Translations under genes and position numbers: made by a program
Assembly (NCBI GenBank): GCA_947593615.1
Contig: CANQDR010000004.1
Span: forward strand, 25,403-89,402
Origin: an uncultured Clostridia bacterium
GTDB taxonomy: Bacteria; Bacillota; Clostridia; Oscillospirales; Acutalibacteraceae
Reading direction: 5' to 3'
DNA: 64,000 nt
In this document: positions 35,997 through 44,827 of the stretch, piece by piece
Numbering within the stretch: position 1 is the stretch's first letter
Layout: the number at the start of each line of letters is the position of its first letter
The notes under the pieces: model-generated
The model's database searches: none
Told to the model about the DNA's origin: nothing
The model's input: only the letters and a program-made list of their open reading frames with translations

Positions 35997-36272
35997 ATGA
36001 AAAAGACAGAACTTATTGCTGCTATTGCAGAGCAGAGCGGCCTTACAAAGAAGGATGCAGAAAAGGCCCTTGCAGCTACAATTGATACAATCATCAAGGC
36101 AGTTGCAGAGGGCGACAAGATTCAGCTCACAGGCTTCGGTACATTTGAGCAGCGTCAGAGAAACGCAAGAACAGGATGCGACCCAAGAACCGGAAAAACA
36201 ATTGAAATTCCTGCATCTAAAGTACCTGCATTCAAGGCAGGCAAGGGCTTTAAGGATATTGTAAATAAGTAA
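35997..36272 (+). CDS. hup: HU-family DNA-binding protein
   Basis: The 91-residue histone-like protein has the family core GFGTFEQRQRNARTGCDPRTGK and C terminus VPAFKAGKGFKDIV. Compacts DNA as a dimer. Inserted between mazG and the yabO homologue, as in many Clostridia. A GC-rich hairpin with T tail follows. Confidence 0.97.
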   Translation: MKKTELIAAIAEQSGLTKKDAEKALAATIDTIIKAVAEGDKIQLTGFGTFEQRQRNARTGCDPRTGKTIEIPASKVPAFKAGKGFKDIVNK

Positions 36273-36284
36273 TAATGTTTACAT

Positions 36285-36316
36285 GAGGGTCGGTTTTATA
36301 CCGGCTCTTTTGTTTT
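36285..36316 (+). terminator. Terminator after hup, partial
   Basis: GAGGGTCGG (36285-36293) pairs with CCGGCTCTT (36301-36309), including G-T pairs, and runs into TTGTTTT. The Shine-Dalgarno of the next gene (GGAGGG) follows at once, so read-through is likely. Confidence 0.55.
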
Positions 36317-36327
36317 GGAGGGAAATT

Positions 36328-36570
36328 ATGCGGCTTGATAAATACTTAAAGGTATCTCGTCTTATAAAAAGAAGAACAGTTGCAAACGAGGCATGTGACG
36401 CAGGCAAAATTACGGTAAACGGAAAGGTTGCGCGAGCTTCTTACGATGTAAAAGAAGGCGATGTAATAGAAATAACACTCGGTGCGCGTTGTGTTAAGGT
36501 CAAAGTTACGGCTGTTAAGGAGGTCGTTCGCAAGGAAGAAGCGGCGTCTATGTATGAGGCTGTACTTTGA
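36328..36570 (+). CDS. S4-domain RNA-binding protein (YabO/RqcP)
   Basis: The 80-residue protein is a single S4 domain (MRLDKYLKVSRLIKRRTVA...GKITVNGKVA). YabO/RqcP binds stalled 50S subunits in ribosome quality control with RqcH. ATG 36328 follows GGAGGG; an in-frame extension from 36283 is only the terminator region. yabP follows after a 216-bp spacer. Confidence 0.93.
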   Translation: MRLDKYLKVSRLIKRRTVANEACDAGKITVNGKVARASYDVKEGDVIEITLGARCVKVKVTAVKEVVRKEEAASMYEAVL

Positions 36571-36669
36571 TGTATATTTTTAAACTTATCCCCGTATAAA
36601 TTATTATATAACTATATACTAATCTAAATCTGAGCAATAAAAAACTTTTAAGCATATCTTGGCAGTATT

Positions 36670-36687
36670 GATTAATTTTTATTAATC
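36670..36687. repeat. 7-bp inverted repeat in the yabO-yabP spacer
   Basis: GATTAAT (36670-36676) and ATTAATC (36681-36687) around TTTT. The 216-bp spacer has no other clear signal and no confident sigma-E promoter, although yabP and yabQ are mother-cell genes in Bacillus. Confidence 0.35.
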
Positions 36688-36786
36688 GGCGCAAGCCATC
36701 TGAATTTTTGTTTCAATACAGAACAAAACCTGCCAAAAAATCTATGCCGATATTCTGAATTGGATTAGTATTACGGGGGTATTTTT

Positions 36787-37059
36787 ATGAATGAAATGCC
36801 GAAGGCAAAAAATCACACACTTATGCTTGATAACCGGGGCAAGCTCGTAATGACTGGTGCCGAAGATGTAAGCGGATTTAATGAGGAAACCGTGTCGGTA
36901 AAAACGACCTGCGGAACGCTTATAATCAAGGGAGAAGGACTGCACATTGATAAACTCAATCTTGAAACGGGCGACGTTTCAATAGACGGAAAAATTAATG
37001 CGATGCAGTACATAGGTGCTGACGGTTCACGCTCAAAATTATCAAGATTATTCAGATAA
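36787..37059 (+). CDS. yabP: Sporulation protein YabP
   Basis: The 90-residue protein matches YabP in length and motifs (NHTLMLDNRGKLVMTGAEDV...FNEETVSVKTTCGTLIIKG). YabP and YabQ are mother-cell sporulation proteins needed for cortex or coat in Bacillus. Shine-Dalgarno GGGGG upstream. yabQ starts 13 bp after the stop. Confidence 0.93.
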   Translation: MNEMPKAKNHTLMLDNRGKLVMTGAEDVSGFNEETVSVKTTCGTLIIKGEGLHIDKLNLETGDVSIDGKINAMQYIGADGSRSKLSRLFR

Positions 37060-37072
37060 TGCAGGTGGGATT

Positions 37073-37633
37073 TTGGAGCTTACATTTATTCAGCAGTCAA
37101 CGGCTTTTTTGTATTCAATTGTACTTGGCATTGCTTTAGGTGTACTTTACGGACCGTTTAAAATATTTCGTTTGGCATTTTGCAGAAGCCGCGCAGCGAT
37201 AATTACTGCCGATATTATCTATATGCTTATAGCTACATTATCCGTGTTTTTGTTTTCGCTTGCATTTTTGCTTGGATATATAAGAATTTATGTATTTGCA
37301 GGATGCTTATTAGGTTTTTTTGCATACAGGCTTACACTCGGAAAGTTATTTTCAAAAATATACTGTCCGTTAATTTCGCTTGTCGTTAAAATATTTCACA
37401 AAATTTGCGATGTATTAAAAAAAGTTGCAAAAAAACTATTGAAAATTGCATACAAGATAATGTATAATATTAATAATGTAAAGAGTATATACAAAAACAA
37501 GCTGACAAAAACAGTTTCGGATAAAAGGGTTTTTGCAAGAGATGAAAAAAGAAAAGCTAAAAGCAAAAAAAAATCAGACAGAGCAAGCTCTGAAAGAAAA
37601 CACAATAAAAGAAATAACGCCGAAAAGGCTTAA
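37073..37633 (+). CDS. yabQ: Spore cortex biosynthesis protein YabQ
   Basis: The 186-residue protein has three to four N-terminal membrane spans and a long basic C-terminal tail (KRKAKSKKKSDRASSERKHNKR). TTG 37073 is chosen because AGGTGGGA (37063-37070) precedes it; the frame is open back into yabP. Its last 92 bp overlap the next gene. Confidence 0.85.
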   Translation: MELTFIQQSTAFLYSIVLGIALGVLYGPFKIFRLAFCRSRAAIITADIIYMLIATLSVFLFSLAFLLGYIRIYVFAGCLLGFFAYRLTLGKLFSKIYCPLISLVVKIFHKICDVLKKVAKKLLKIAYKIMYNINNVKSIYKNKLTKTVSDKRVFARDEKRKAKSKKKSDRASSERKHNKRNNAEKA

Positions 37634-37913
37634 AAAGAAAAGATACATTGTGCTTTATCTTGCAATAATAGGATTTGCATTTTATGCAATAATTACTATA
37701 ATAAATCAAAATGTTCGTATTGCAGATAAAAAAGCGGAGCTTAAAGATTTGCAGCAGCAGATTAATGTTGTTGAAATTCAGACACAGTACCTTGAAAAGG
37801 TGCAGGGTTATACGGGGGATAAACTTTCCGAGTATATAGAAAAAATCGCAAAGGAAGATCTCGGGTACGTCAGCGAAGGCGAGAGGATATTTATAAACGT
37901 TGCGGGCGACTGA
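37542..37913 (+). CDS. divIC: Septum formation initiator DivIC/FtsB family
   Basis: The 123-residue bitopic protein has a basic cytoplasmic N terminus (about 1-35), one membrane span (YIVLYLAIIGFAFYAIITII), then an extracellular coiled coil (about 60-90) and the conserved KEDLGYVSEGERIFIN tail. Part of the divisome with DivIB and FtsL. Its start (ATG 37542, or TTG 37533) lies about 92 bp inside yabQ; both reading frames use the Lys-rich stretch. Confidence 0.88.
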   Translation: MKKEKLKAKKNQTEQALKENTIKEITPKRLKKKRYIVLYLAIIGFAFYAIITIINQNVRIADKKAELKDLQQQINVVEIQTQYLEKVQGYTGDKLSEYIEKIAKEDLGYVSEGERIFINVAGD

Positions 37914-37969
37914 TTAACTAAAAAAATCTATTATAAAGGTAGAATAAATTTAAGGGGTAATAATTTTTT

Positions 37970-38440
37970 ATGGCTATTGAAGTCGGAATGATTTTAGAAG
38001 GTAAGGTTTCGGGCATTACAAAATTCGGCGCATTTGTCGATTTACCCGATTCTCAAACGGGAATGGTACATATTTCGGAGGTTGCACCAACTTTTATTAA
38101 TGAAATTACAGATTATGTAAAGCTGGGACAAACCGTTACAGTAAAGGTAATGTCATTAAACGACGGAAAAATCAGTCTTTCAATGAAACAGGCTCTTCCT
38201 AAAGAACAACAGAAAAAGCCTCAAAAACAAAGCAGACCAAAACAGCCATATAAACCTGCTCCGCCCGTGACTTCTCCGGGCAGTTATGAATGGCAGAGTT
38301 CGCGAAAAAATTCTCCGTCATCATTTGAGGATATGATGTCAAAATTCAAGCAGACCAGTGAAGATAAGATGTCAGATCTCAAGCGAGGCGGTGAAAGCCG
38401 CGGCTATAGCCGCAGAGGCAATGGCAACGGCAGAAAATAA
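37970..38440 (+). CDS. S1 RNA-binding domain protein (YabR-like)
   Basis: The 156-residue protein has an N-terminal S1 domain (about 1-75: GMILEGKVSGITKFGAFVDL...GKISLSMKQ) and a Pro/Gln/Lys-rich, then Arg/Gly-rich disordered tail. Follows divIC as yabR does in Bacillus. Probably binds RNA or ribosomes; role unclear. Confidence 0.9.
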   Translation: MAIEVGMILEGKVSGITKFGAFVDLPDSQTGMVHISEVAPTFINEITDYVKLGQTVTVKVMSLNDGKISLSMKQALPKEQQKKPQKQSRPKQPYKPAPPVTSPGSYEWQSSRKNSPSSFEDMMSKFKQTSEDKMSDLKRGGESRGYSRRGNGNGRK

Positions 38441-38464
38441 AATTTAATATAGGGAGTTAAGCGT

Positions 38465-39001
38465 ATGAAGATTACCTACACAGCCAGGAAAGTAAACCTC
38501 AGAGAGAATTTCAAAGAAAGAACAGAGAAAAAACTGCTTAAATTTGGAAAACTGTTTTCAGAGGATGCAGCTGTAAATGTAGTTGTAACTCTCGAAAAGA
38601 ACCGTCAGACCGTTGAAATAACAATCAGGGATAACGGAATGGTTTACCGTGCAGAGAGCACAATGCCGGAAATGAATGATGCTCTTGACAAGGTAACAGA
38701 TATTCTTATGCGTCAGATTCGTAAGAATAAAACAAGGCTTGAAAAGAGAATCAAAACCGGCAATTTTGAAGAGTTTGTTGCGCAGAATTCCGAAATCAAC
38801 GAGCCTGAGGACGACGACTATAAGATTGTTCGCAAAAAGCAGGTGTTAATCAAGCCTATAAGCGTTGACGAAGCAATTCTTGAGATGAATATGATAAACC
38901 ACAGCTTCTTTATGTTTATCAACGCAGAAACAGACGAAGTAAACGTTGTTTATAAGCGTGCCGACGGCAATTACGGTTTGCTTGAATCTGCTGTTGAATA
39001 A
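38465..39001 (+). CDS. hpf: Ribosome hibernation promoting factor, long form
   Basis: The 178-residue long HPF has an N-terminal ribosome-binding domain (about 1-100) and a C-terminal dimerisation domain (about 120-178: KPISVDEAILEMNMINHSFFMFINAETDEVNVVYKRADGNYGLLE). Dimerises 70S ribosomes into inactive 100S. Own terminator follows. Confidence 0.95.
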   Translation: MKITYTARKVNLRENFKERTEKKLLKFGKLFSEDAAVNVVVTLEKNRQTVEITIRDNGMVYRAESTMPEMNDALDKVTDILMRQIRKNKTRLEKRIKTGNFEEFVAQNSEINEPEDDDYKIVRKKQVLIKPISVDEAILEMNMINHSFFMFINAETDEVNVVYKRADGNYGLLESAVE

Positions 39002-39019
39002 GGAAATATGACTGCTGAT

Positions 39020-39049
39020 AAGGGTATCGGTTTTGCCGATACCCTTTTT
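39020..39049 (+). terminator. Terminator after hpf
   Basis: AAGGGTATCGG (39020-39030) and CCGATACCCTT (39036-39046), loop TTTTG, T tail. Confidence 0.9.
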
Positions 39050-39100
39050 ATGAGAACTGCAATTGATTAAATTTTTTATTAACATATTTACGGAGGATAT

Positions 39101-40216
39101 ATGAAGTTGAAATTTTCAGCACCATGTATATTCGGTCTTGAGGGAATTTGTGCCAATGAACTCAGATATCTTGGAATTGAAAATGTGAGAGCTGAAAACG
39201 GCAGAGTCGTTTTTGACGGAGATTATAACACGCTTGCCCGTGCAAACATCAACTCGCGCTATGCAGAGCGTATTCAGATCCTGCTTGCGGAATTTCAGGC
39301 AAATTCATTTGAAGAACTTTTTGAAAATGTAAAAAATATAGAGTGGGAAAACTTTATCGGAATAAATGATGCTTTCCCCGTTAAGGGCAGATGCCTCAGC
39401 TCCAAATTGATGAGTATTCCTGATTGTCAGAAAATCATCAAGAAAGCGGTAGTCCAAAGATTATCCGATAAATATATGCTCTCGTGGTTTGAAGAAACCG
39501 GTGCGATCCATCAGATACAGTTTCTCATCTTAAAAGACAGGGTAAGCATAATGCTTGACACTTCGGGAGCAGGTCTTCACAAAAGAGGATACCGCGCAGA
39601 GTCAAATGAAGCGCCGATAAAAGAAACTCTTGCGGCTGCTATGGCGGAACTGTCCCGTATTCGTTCAAATCACTTTGTAACCGACCCTATGTGCGGCAGC
39701 GGTACAATTTTAATTGAAAGCGCTATGAAGGCTATGAATATTGCACCCGGAATCAACAGATACTTTTCCTGTGAAAAGTGGGATTGTATTCCCAAATCTG
39801 TATTTGACAGCGAGCGTGAGCTGGCAAAATCAAAAATAAGAAATGACTGCACATTCCATTGCGAAGGTTTTGACATTGATGAATCTGCGCTTGAAACGGC
39901 AAAAAGAAATGCGGAAATTGCAGGCGTAGCTGATAGAATTATTTTCCGAAATCGAGATATAAAGGATTTTGAGCTTAGTGACGGTTTTCAGACAGTTATC
40001 ACAAATCCTCCATACGGCGAACGCTTGCTTGATGTAAAATCAGCAGAAGAGCTTTATAAAGTGATGGGGGAAAAATTTTTAAAATTGCATGGAAAGAGTT
40101 ATACAATAATCACTCCTGACGATGATTTTGAAAAAATATTCGGAAGAAAAGCCGATAAAAGACGGAAAATGTATAACGGAACGCTTAAATGTCAGGTTTA
40201 TATGTATTATAAATAG
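39101..40216 (+). CDS. THUMP-domain class I RNA methyltransferase (RlmL/YpsC-like)
   Basis: The 371-residue protein has an N-terminal ferredoxin-like/THUMP region (about 1-155) and a SAM-dependent methyltransferase domain with TDPMCGSGTILIE and the N6/N2-methylation motif TNPPYGERL. The family methylates rRNA guanine. Shine-Dalgarno CGGAGG; stands alone between a terminator and the next promoter. Confidence 0.9.
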   Translation: MKLKFSAPCIFGLEGICANELRYLGIENVRAENGRVVFDGDYNTLARANINSRYAERIQILLAEFQANSFEELFENVKNIEWENFIGINDAFPVKGRCLSSKLMSIPDCQKIIKKAVVQRLSDKYMLSWFEETGAIHQIQFLILKDRVSIMLDTSGAGLHKRGYRAESNEAPIKETLAAAMAELSRIRSNHFVTDPMCGSGTILIESAMKAMNIAPGINRYFSCEKWDCIPKSVFDSERELAKSKIRNDCTFHCEGFDIDESALETAKRNAEIAGVADRIIFRNRDIKDFELSDGFQTVITNPPYGERLLDVKSAEELYKVMGEKFLKLHGKSYTIITPDDDFEKIFGRKADKRRKMYNGTLKCQVYMYYK

Positions 40217-40227
40217 TTTAAAAAAGG

Positions 40228-40256
40228 TTGATTTATAATATAAAATATAGTATTAT
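40228..40256 (+). promoter_or_regulatory. Promoter of the membrane-anchored repeat protein gene
   Basis: TTGATT (40228-40233), 17-bp spacer, TATTAT (40251-40256). Confidence 0.6.
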
Positions 40257-40291
40257 ATTAGAATAAAGAAAAAATTAAGGAGGTATCACAG

Positions 40292-41218
40292 TTGGACGAA
40301 AATAAAGAATTTTTGTCTTCAGAGCCTGAGGACGAAAACACAATAAAATCCGACGCAGATACAGTAACTGACGAGCAGACAACTGGTGAAAATACAGATG
40401 TTTTCGGAGTTTTTTCTGATGAGTTATCGGATATAGAAAGTCAGCAGGTACAGCCTGTTGATTATAATTCAGGTGCCGTTATTACTGCAAAGAAAAAAAG
40501 ATTTATTCAAGTACCCATTATCATATCTGCTGTGCTTGTTGCGGCAGTTGCATTGGGATTTCTCATTTTCAAGTGCTTTTTTGATACAAGCATCGTAGGA
40601 ACTTGGGTAGTAGATAATTCTTCTACAGCTGACGAGGCTGCGGATTCAACTGAAAATGACAACGCGGTTTTAAGCTACTACATTTTCGATGATAACGGTG
40701 ATGTTTCAATCGCCATAGGTTCAATGAAAATGGTTGGCACATATACTTTGACTTCCGGCGAACAGGGTACGTCTACAGTAGAAATTAACATTCCTACTTT
40801 TTTACAGGGAGCTTTTGAATATGAAGTTTCCGGCAATATGTTTACGGGACGCAATCTAAAGCTTACCGATTCGTATTACGGCGCAAGCTACAATTTTAAG
40901 AGCACAACATACAAAGCTCCTGAATTAAAAGTTGACGAAAACTTTAAACCGAGCGATAAGCTTACAGGCTCATGGGTATATAACGAAGGTTATAAATATG
41001 TATATACGTTCAACAGTGACGGTACAGCAACAATTAACCAGAACGATCTTTTGTATGCCGACGGTGTTTACACTTATACAGATGATACAATTACAATCAC
41101 ATATTCCAACGGCACAGAAAGTACAATGAAACTTAGCTACTCTATTGAAAACGACAAGCTGATTATTGACGGCTATGCATATACTAAATACACAGACGCA
41201 AGCGCAGATGAATTATAA
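40292..41218 (+). CDS. Membrane-anchored protein with two lipocalin-like beta repeats
   Basis: The 308-residue protein has an acidic cytoplasmic N terminus (about 1-68), one membrane span (about 70-96) and an extracellular part with two similar beta units: GTWVVDN...YYIFDDNGDVSIAIG...GTYTL and GSWVYNEGYKYVYTFNSDGTATI...GVYTYTDDTITI. These resemble DUF5640-type extracellular domains. Function unknown. TTG start after a perfect AAGGAGG. A strong terminator follows. Confidence 0.75.
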   Translation: MDENKEFLSSEPEDENTIKSDADTVTDEQTTGENTDVFGVFSDELSDIESQQVQPVDYNSGAVITAKKKRFIQVPIIISAVLVAAVALGFLIFKCFFDTSIVGTWVVDNSSTADEAADSTENDNAVLSYYIFDDNGDVSIAIGSMKMVGTYTLTSGEQGTSTVEINIPTFLQGAFEYEVSGNMFTGRNLKLTDSYYGASYNFKSTTYKAPELKVDENFKPSDKLTGSWVYNEGYKYVYTFNSDGTATINQNDLLYADGVYTYTDDTITITYSNGTESTMKLSYSIENDKLIIDGYAYTKYTDASADEL

Positions 41219-41234
41219 ACAGTAAAATATATTT

Positions 41235-41275
41235 AAAGGCAACAGCGGTTTTTCCGTTGTTGCCTTTTGTGTTTT
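41235..41275 (+). terminator. Terminator after the beta-repeat membrane protein
   Basis: 14-bp stem: AAAGGCAACAGCGG (41235-41248) with CCGTTGTTGCCTTT (41254-41267), then TGTGTTTTT. Confidence 0.9.
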
Positions 41276-41321
41276 TAAAGATATGTGAATTTATCTCACA
41301 AGACATTATATATACAAAATC

Positions 41322-42653
41322 ATGAAAAAAACTTTATCCATATTTCTTGTTATTACCTCTTTCGTATTTATTTTTATACCGGAGGTCAGTTCAAAAACAG
41401 AATATAATGTCGCAGAAATGGATAATTGTAAGGAATTCTTTACAGAGAATAATCAGAGCGGTTCATTTTTATATGGCTATAATATCAATACGCTTTACTC
41501 TGTAATGGTGCTTCCTTCAAAGACAAGCCGTTATGTGTCAGTAAACGGAAAAATCCGTTCTGTTTGTCAGGACGGATACTTTACCTGCGCCCTATACGAG
41601 AGAAGCTCGGTAAACGGCAATTACACAGTTGTCAGAATGAATATGAAAAACGGAGAATGTAATTATTATGATTTTAACGGTATTAACTCCCTTGTCAACA
41701 AATACTTTGCGGTATCAAACGGAAGAATTTATTTTATGATGGCAAACAGCGTCTATTGTTATGTGACAAGTTATCTTTTTGACGGAACAAAGCAAACAGA
41801 ATATAAGTTTGACGATGATGTGTTAAAGCTCTTTACAAACAATTCAAGTGTGTATGCTGAGCTTTATAACGGTAAAATTTACAGACTTAATAATAAAAGC
41901 TCAGAATATGCTGTTTCCGTTAATTCCTCATATTCATTCAGCAATGCAGGATTAGACTGGATTTTTAGCAATATCGGCTCCCTCATTTCGCTTGAAGGCA
42001 AAACAACAAGATTTATTTCAAATTCAAAACCTAATTGTGTAGTCAGCTATGGTAATTCAATTCTTTATGCAAGCGGTACTGTAGTTTATTTGCAAAGTAA
42101 TAATAATCTTAAATCATATGATATAGGCAACAGTATTATTTCAGTATTTTGTTTTGACGGGAATTTTGCCGTGCTGACATCAGATTATAAATTATCGGTT
42201 ATTAAAGAAGCGGAATTTGAGAGTAACAACACAAATAACGATCATACAAATAATAATCAGAGCGAAGGAGGTAATTCCGATAATACCGCCTCATATTTTG
42301 TTAGGAACGGTATTATCTGCGGTGTAGAGAGCGGAACGACAGTTTCGAAATTTAAAAATGTATTTTCATCTTCGGTATCTGTTTATGACAGTAACGGAGA
42401 AAAGGTCACAAGCGGAAAAATGAAGTCTGGTTACAGCTCGGACTGCTATGGAGAGCTTTATTACATATCCGTCACAGGCGACTTGACGGGAGAGGGAAAT
42501 GTAAAGTCAAATGATGTTTCTGCGCTTATGTCGGAATTAGTAGAAAAAATTGACCTAAACAGCGTCTTTAGGGCATCAGCAGATTATAATCTTGACGGAG
42601 CAGTTGATAACAAAGATTTAATTTTGATTTCCAGAAAGTCAAAAAGCAGTTGA
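41322..42653 (+). CDS. Secreted protein with dockerin-like C terminus
   Basis: The 443-residue protein has a signal peptide (about 1-25, ending VSSK), a long region of short beta strands that could be a propeller (about 30-300), a polar Asn/Ser linker (about 306-328), and a C-terminal dockerin-like segment (about 384-443) with loops GDLTGEGNVKSND and ADYNLDGAVDNKD. The first loop deviates from the Asp-rich consensus, so calcium binding there is less certain. No Shine-Dalgarno is visible before ATG 41322. Probably extracellular and complex-bound; catalytic motifs not seen. Confidence 0.7.
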   Translation: MKKTLSIFLVITSFVFIFIPEVSSKTEYNVAEMDNCKEFFTENNQSGSFLYGYNINTLYSVMVLPSKTSRYVSVNGKIRSVCQDGYFTCALYERSSVNGNYTVVRMNMKNGECNYYDFNGINSLVNKYFAVSNGRIYFMMANSVYCYVTSYLFDGTKQTEYKFDDDVLKLFTNNSSVYAELYNGKIYRLNNKSSEYAVSVNSSYSFSNAGLDWIFSNIGSLISLEGKTTRFISNSKPNCVVSYGNSILYASGTVVYLQSNNNLKSYDIGNSIISVFCFDGNFAVLTSDYKLSVIKEAEFESNNTNNDHTNNNQSEGGNSDNTASYFVRNGIICGVESGTTVSKFKNVFSSSVSVYDSNGEKVTSGKMKSGYSSDCYGELYYISVTGDLTGEGNVKSNDVSALMSELVEKIDLNSVFRASADYNLDGAVDNKDLILISRKSKSS

Positions 42654-42763
42654 TTATTGATAATAATTTAAATTTGCAACAGGATGCTTTTTTTCTTATT
42701 AAAATATAAATCTCCAATAAATAAATGTAAAATTCTGTTTTGCCAAATTATTTTTAAATATTA

Positions 42764-42791
42764 TTGAAAAATTTATATTTTATTGTAAAAT
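42764..42791 (+). promoter_or_regulatory. Promoter of the MBL lipoprotein gene
   Basis: TTGAAA (42764-42769), 16-bp spacer, TAAAAT (42786-42791). Confidence 0.4.
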
Positions 42792-42876
42792 AAAGTTATA
42801 AACATTTGTAATAAAACGTAATGTGGTGTATTTCAATATATTTAAAACAAAAAATTTAATTATGGGAGATATCGAA

Positions 42877-43776
42877 ATGAATATTATAAAATCAAAACAT
42901 AATTGTTTAATAAAAATAATTCTTTCTGTTTTATCTTGTGCCTTTCTTCTGTGTTCGTGCTCATTTAGATTTAACATTAATGACAGTGATTCAAAATCAG
43001 AAAATGATCTTGTTGTTCATTATCTTGATGTGGGACAGGGAGATTCAATATTCATTGAGCTCCCAAGCTCTGAAACAATGCTCATAGATGCAGGTGTAAG
43101 CGGATTAGGCGAGGGTATTGTTAACTACATAAATGACTGCGGCTATTCGAAAATCGATTACCTTGTAGCAACTCATCCGCATGCCGACCATATAGGCTCA
43201 ATGGCTTACGTAGTAGAAAATATGCACATTGGCGAAATTTATATGCCAAAGGTCAGTACAACAACAAGAACATACGAAAAGCTGTTAACGGCAATCAGTG
43301 ATAAGGGATTAAAAATAAAATCTGCCCACTCTGGAATGAGCATTGCAGATGAAAGTGATTTTTCAATTGATGTCCTCGGACCTGTAACCATTGATGAGGA
43401 CAGTCTGAACAATTGCTCTGTACTGCTGAAGATAACCCACAAAAATAATAAATTCCTGTTTATCGGAGACGCTGAAAAACAGGAACTTGGTACAGTAAAT
43501 GCAGATTTGTCGGCGGATGTTCTCAAAGTAGGTCATCACGGAAGCCGCACCTCAACAACTGAGGATTTGCTTGAAAGAGTAGATCCTTCAATTGCCGTAA
43601 TATCGCTTGGTAAGGACAACGATTACGGACATCCGCACAAAAGCACAATAAATTTGTTAAACAAGTTTAATGTTGCAACATACAGAACAGATGAGGACGG
43701 TACTATTATAATGTCGTCAGACGGGAACAATATAGCAACACTAACAGGCGTAAAATCAATTGAAAGGGAAGAATAA
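42877..43776 (+). CDS. ComEC-like metallo-beta-lactamase-fold lipoprotein
   Basis: The 299-residue lipoprotein has lipobox LCSC (about residue 26-29) and an MBL domain as in the C-terminal domain of ComEC: HYLDVGQGDSIFIE, ATHPHADHIGSM, FIGDAEK, VGHHGSRTST. It lacks the ComEC channel. Such free proteins are thought to be extracellular nucleases or phosphodiesterases. Start 42877 is set by GGGAGA (42864-42869). Paired with DUF3006. Confidence 0.88.
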   Translation: MNIIKSKHNCLIKIILSVLSCAFLLCSCSFRFNINDSDSKSENDLVVHYLDVGQGDSIFIELPSSETMLIDAGVSGLGEGIVNYINDCGYSKIDYLVATHPHADHIGSMAYVVENMHIGEIYMPKVSTTTRTYEKLLTAISDKGLKIKSAHSGMSIADESDFSIDVLGPVTIDEDSLNNCSVLLKITHKNNKFLFIGDAEKQELGTVNADLSADVLKVGHHGSRTSTTEDLLERVDPSIAVISLGKDNDYGHPHKSTINLLNKFNVATYRTDEDGTIIMSSDGNNIATLTGVKSIEREE

Positions 43777-43777
43777 A

Positions 43778-43993
43778 ATGAAAAAGTTTATTATCGACAG
43801 AATTGAGGGCAACAAGGCAGTTCTTGAATGTGAAAACGGCGACTGCGTAAGTCTTGAGCTGAATTCTCTTCCCAAAAACATCAAAGAGGGTGATATGCTC
43901 TATTTTGAAAATGATAGTTACTTTCTTGACGCCGACGAAACAAAAAAGCGCAGGGAAAAAATCAAAAATCTGATGGATTCGCTGTTTGAATAA
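43778..43993 (+). CDS. DUF3006 family protein
   Basis: The 71-residue protein fits DUF3006 (FIIDRIEGNKAVLECENG...LPKNIKEGDMLYF, then a charged helix). The domain is commonly encoded right after ComEC-like MBL proteins, as here (1-bp gap). Function unknown. Shine-Dalgarno GAAAGGGA lies in the 3' end of the upstream gene. Confidence 0.85.
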   Translation: MKKFIIDRIEGNKAVLECENGDCVSLELNSLPKNIKEGDMLYFENDSYFLDADETKKRREKIKNLMDSLFE

Positions 43994-44080
43994 TTTTAAT
44001 AATAAAAATCTATCTGACTACTGTTTAACTATAGGCATTTTAAAAAGACTCGTAAGAGCAGAATATTATTGGGGTATTAT

Positions 44081-44734
44081 ATGGATAAAAATATTTTAAC
44101 TTTTATTAATAAAAACTATCTGTCATTTGGATTTTCGGATTTGATATTAAGAGTTTTAGGATTATTTTTATATGGTTTTTTAGTAATTTTTTTAGTAGAA
44201 ATAATGTCGCCATATGGTTTTAATAGTGTAACGTTTTTTTTTACTAATGCTTTGCCATATATAATTAACTTTACCATAATTTCAATATTATTATCAATTG
44301 TAGTTATTTTCTTATATAGATTTAAGAAGAAGTGGAGTGTAATTGCTATCAAGGGATTAACAAATGCTTACATATCAATTACTATGCTGCTCTGTTCTAT
44401 AGTAGGATTTAACGGACATAATATAACTTTTCAAGATCCGCTATCTATAATAACAAAGGTATTCTTTTATATCATATGTATGGTGTTATATATATTTATC
44501 TTATTAAAATGGATACTTCCGAAATTCAGTGAAAAATATAATTATGATAATAAAAAATATATAGCATTAGCTCCGTCATTAGTTGTAATGTTTAAATATA
44601 TATTATCTATGTTTGACCATATTAATGCACAAGATTTTCTTACTTTATGTTATTATCTTATAGCTGTTTCGCTGTTAATTAATACAATTGATTTATTCAC
44701 AAAAACATATTATGCAAAAAAATATCATTTATAA
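44081..44734 (+). CDS. Polytopic membrane protein of unknown function
   Basis: The 217-residue protein has about six hydrophobic spans and a basic C terminus. No family recognised. Shine-Dalgarno GGGG before ATG 44081. Noticeably more AT-rich than the housekeeping genes, with frequent ATA and TTA codons. First of three co-directional AT-rich genes ending in the M16 protein. Confidence 0.6.
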   Translation: MDKNILTFINKNYLSFGFSDLILRVLGLFLYGFLVIFLVEIMSPYGFNSVTFFFTNALPYIINFTIISILLSIVVIFLYRFKKKWSVIAIKGLTNAYISITMLLCSIVGFNGHNITFQDPLSIITKVFFYIICMVLYIFILLKWILPKFSEKYNYDNKKYIALAPSLVVMFKYILSMFDHINAQDFLTLCYYLIAVSLLINTIDLFTKTYYAKKYHL

Positions 44735-44827
44735 AAGTTACAGCAATTTTTAATATTCTTTATGCTGATATTTGTAAATCATAAATCTGCGTTAATTGAG
44801 CTTTTTAAAAAATGGAGGCAATAAGAA

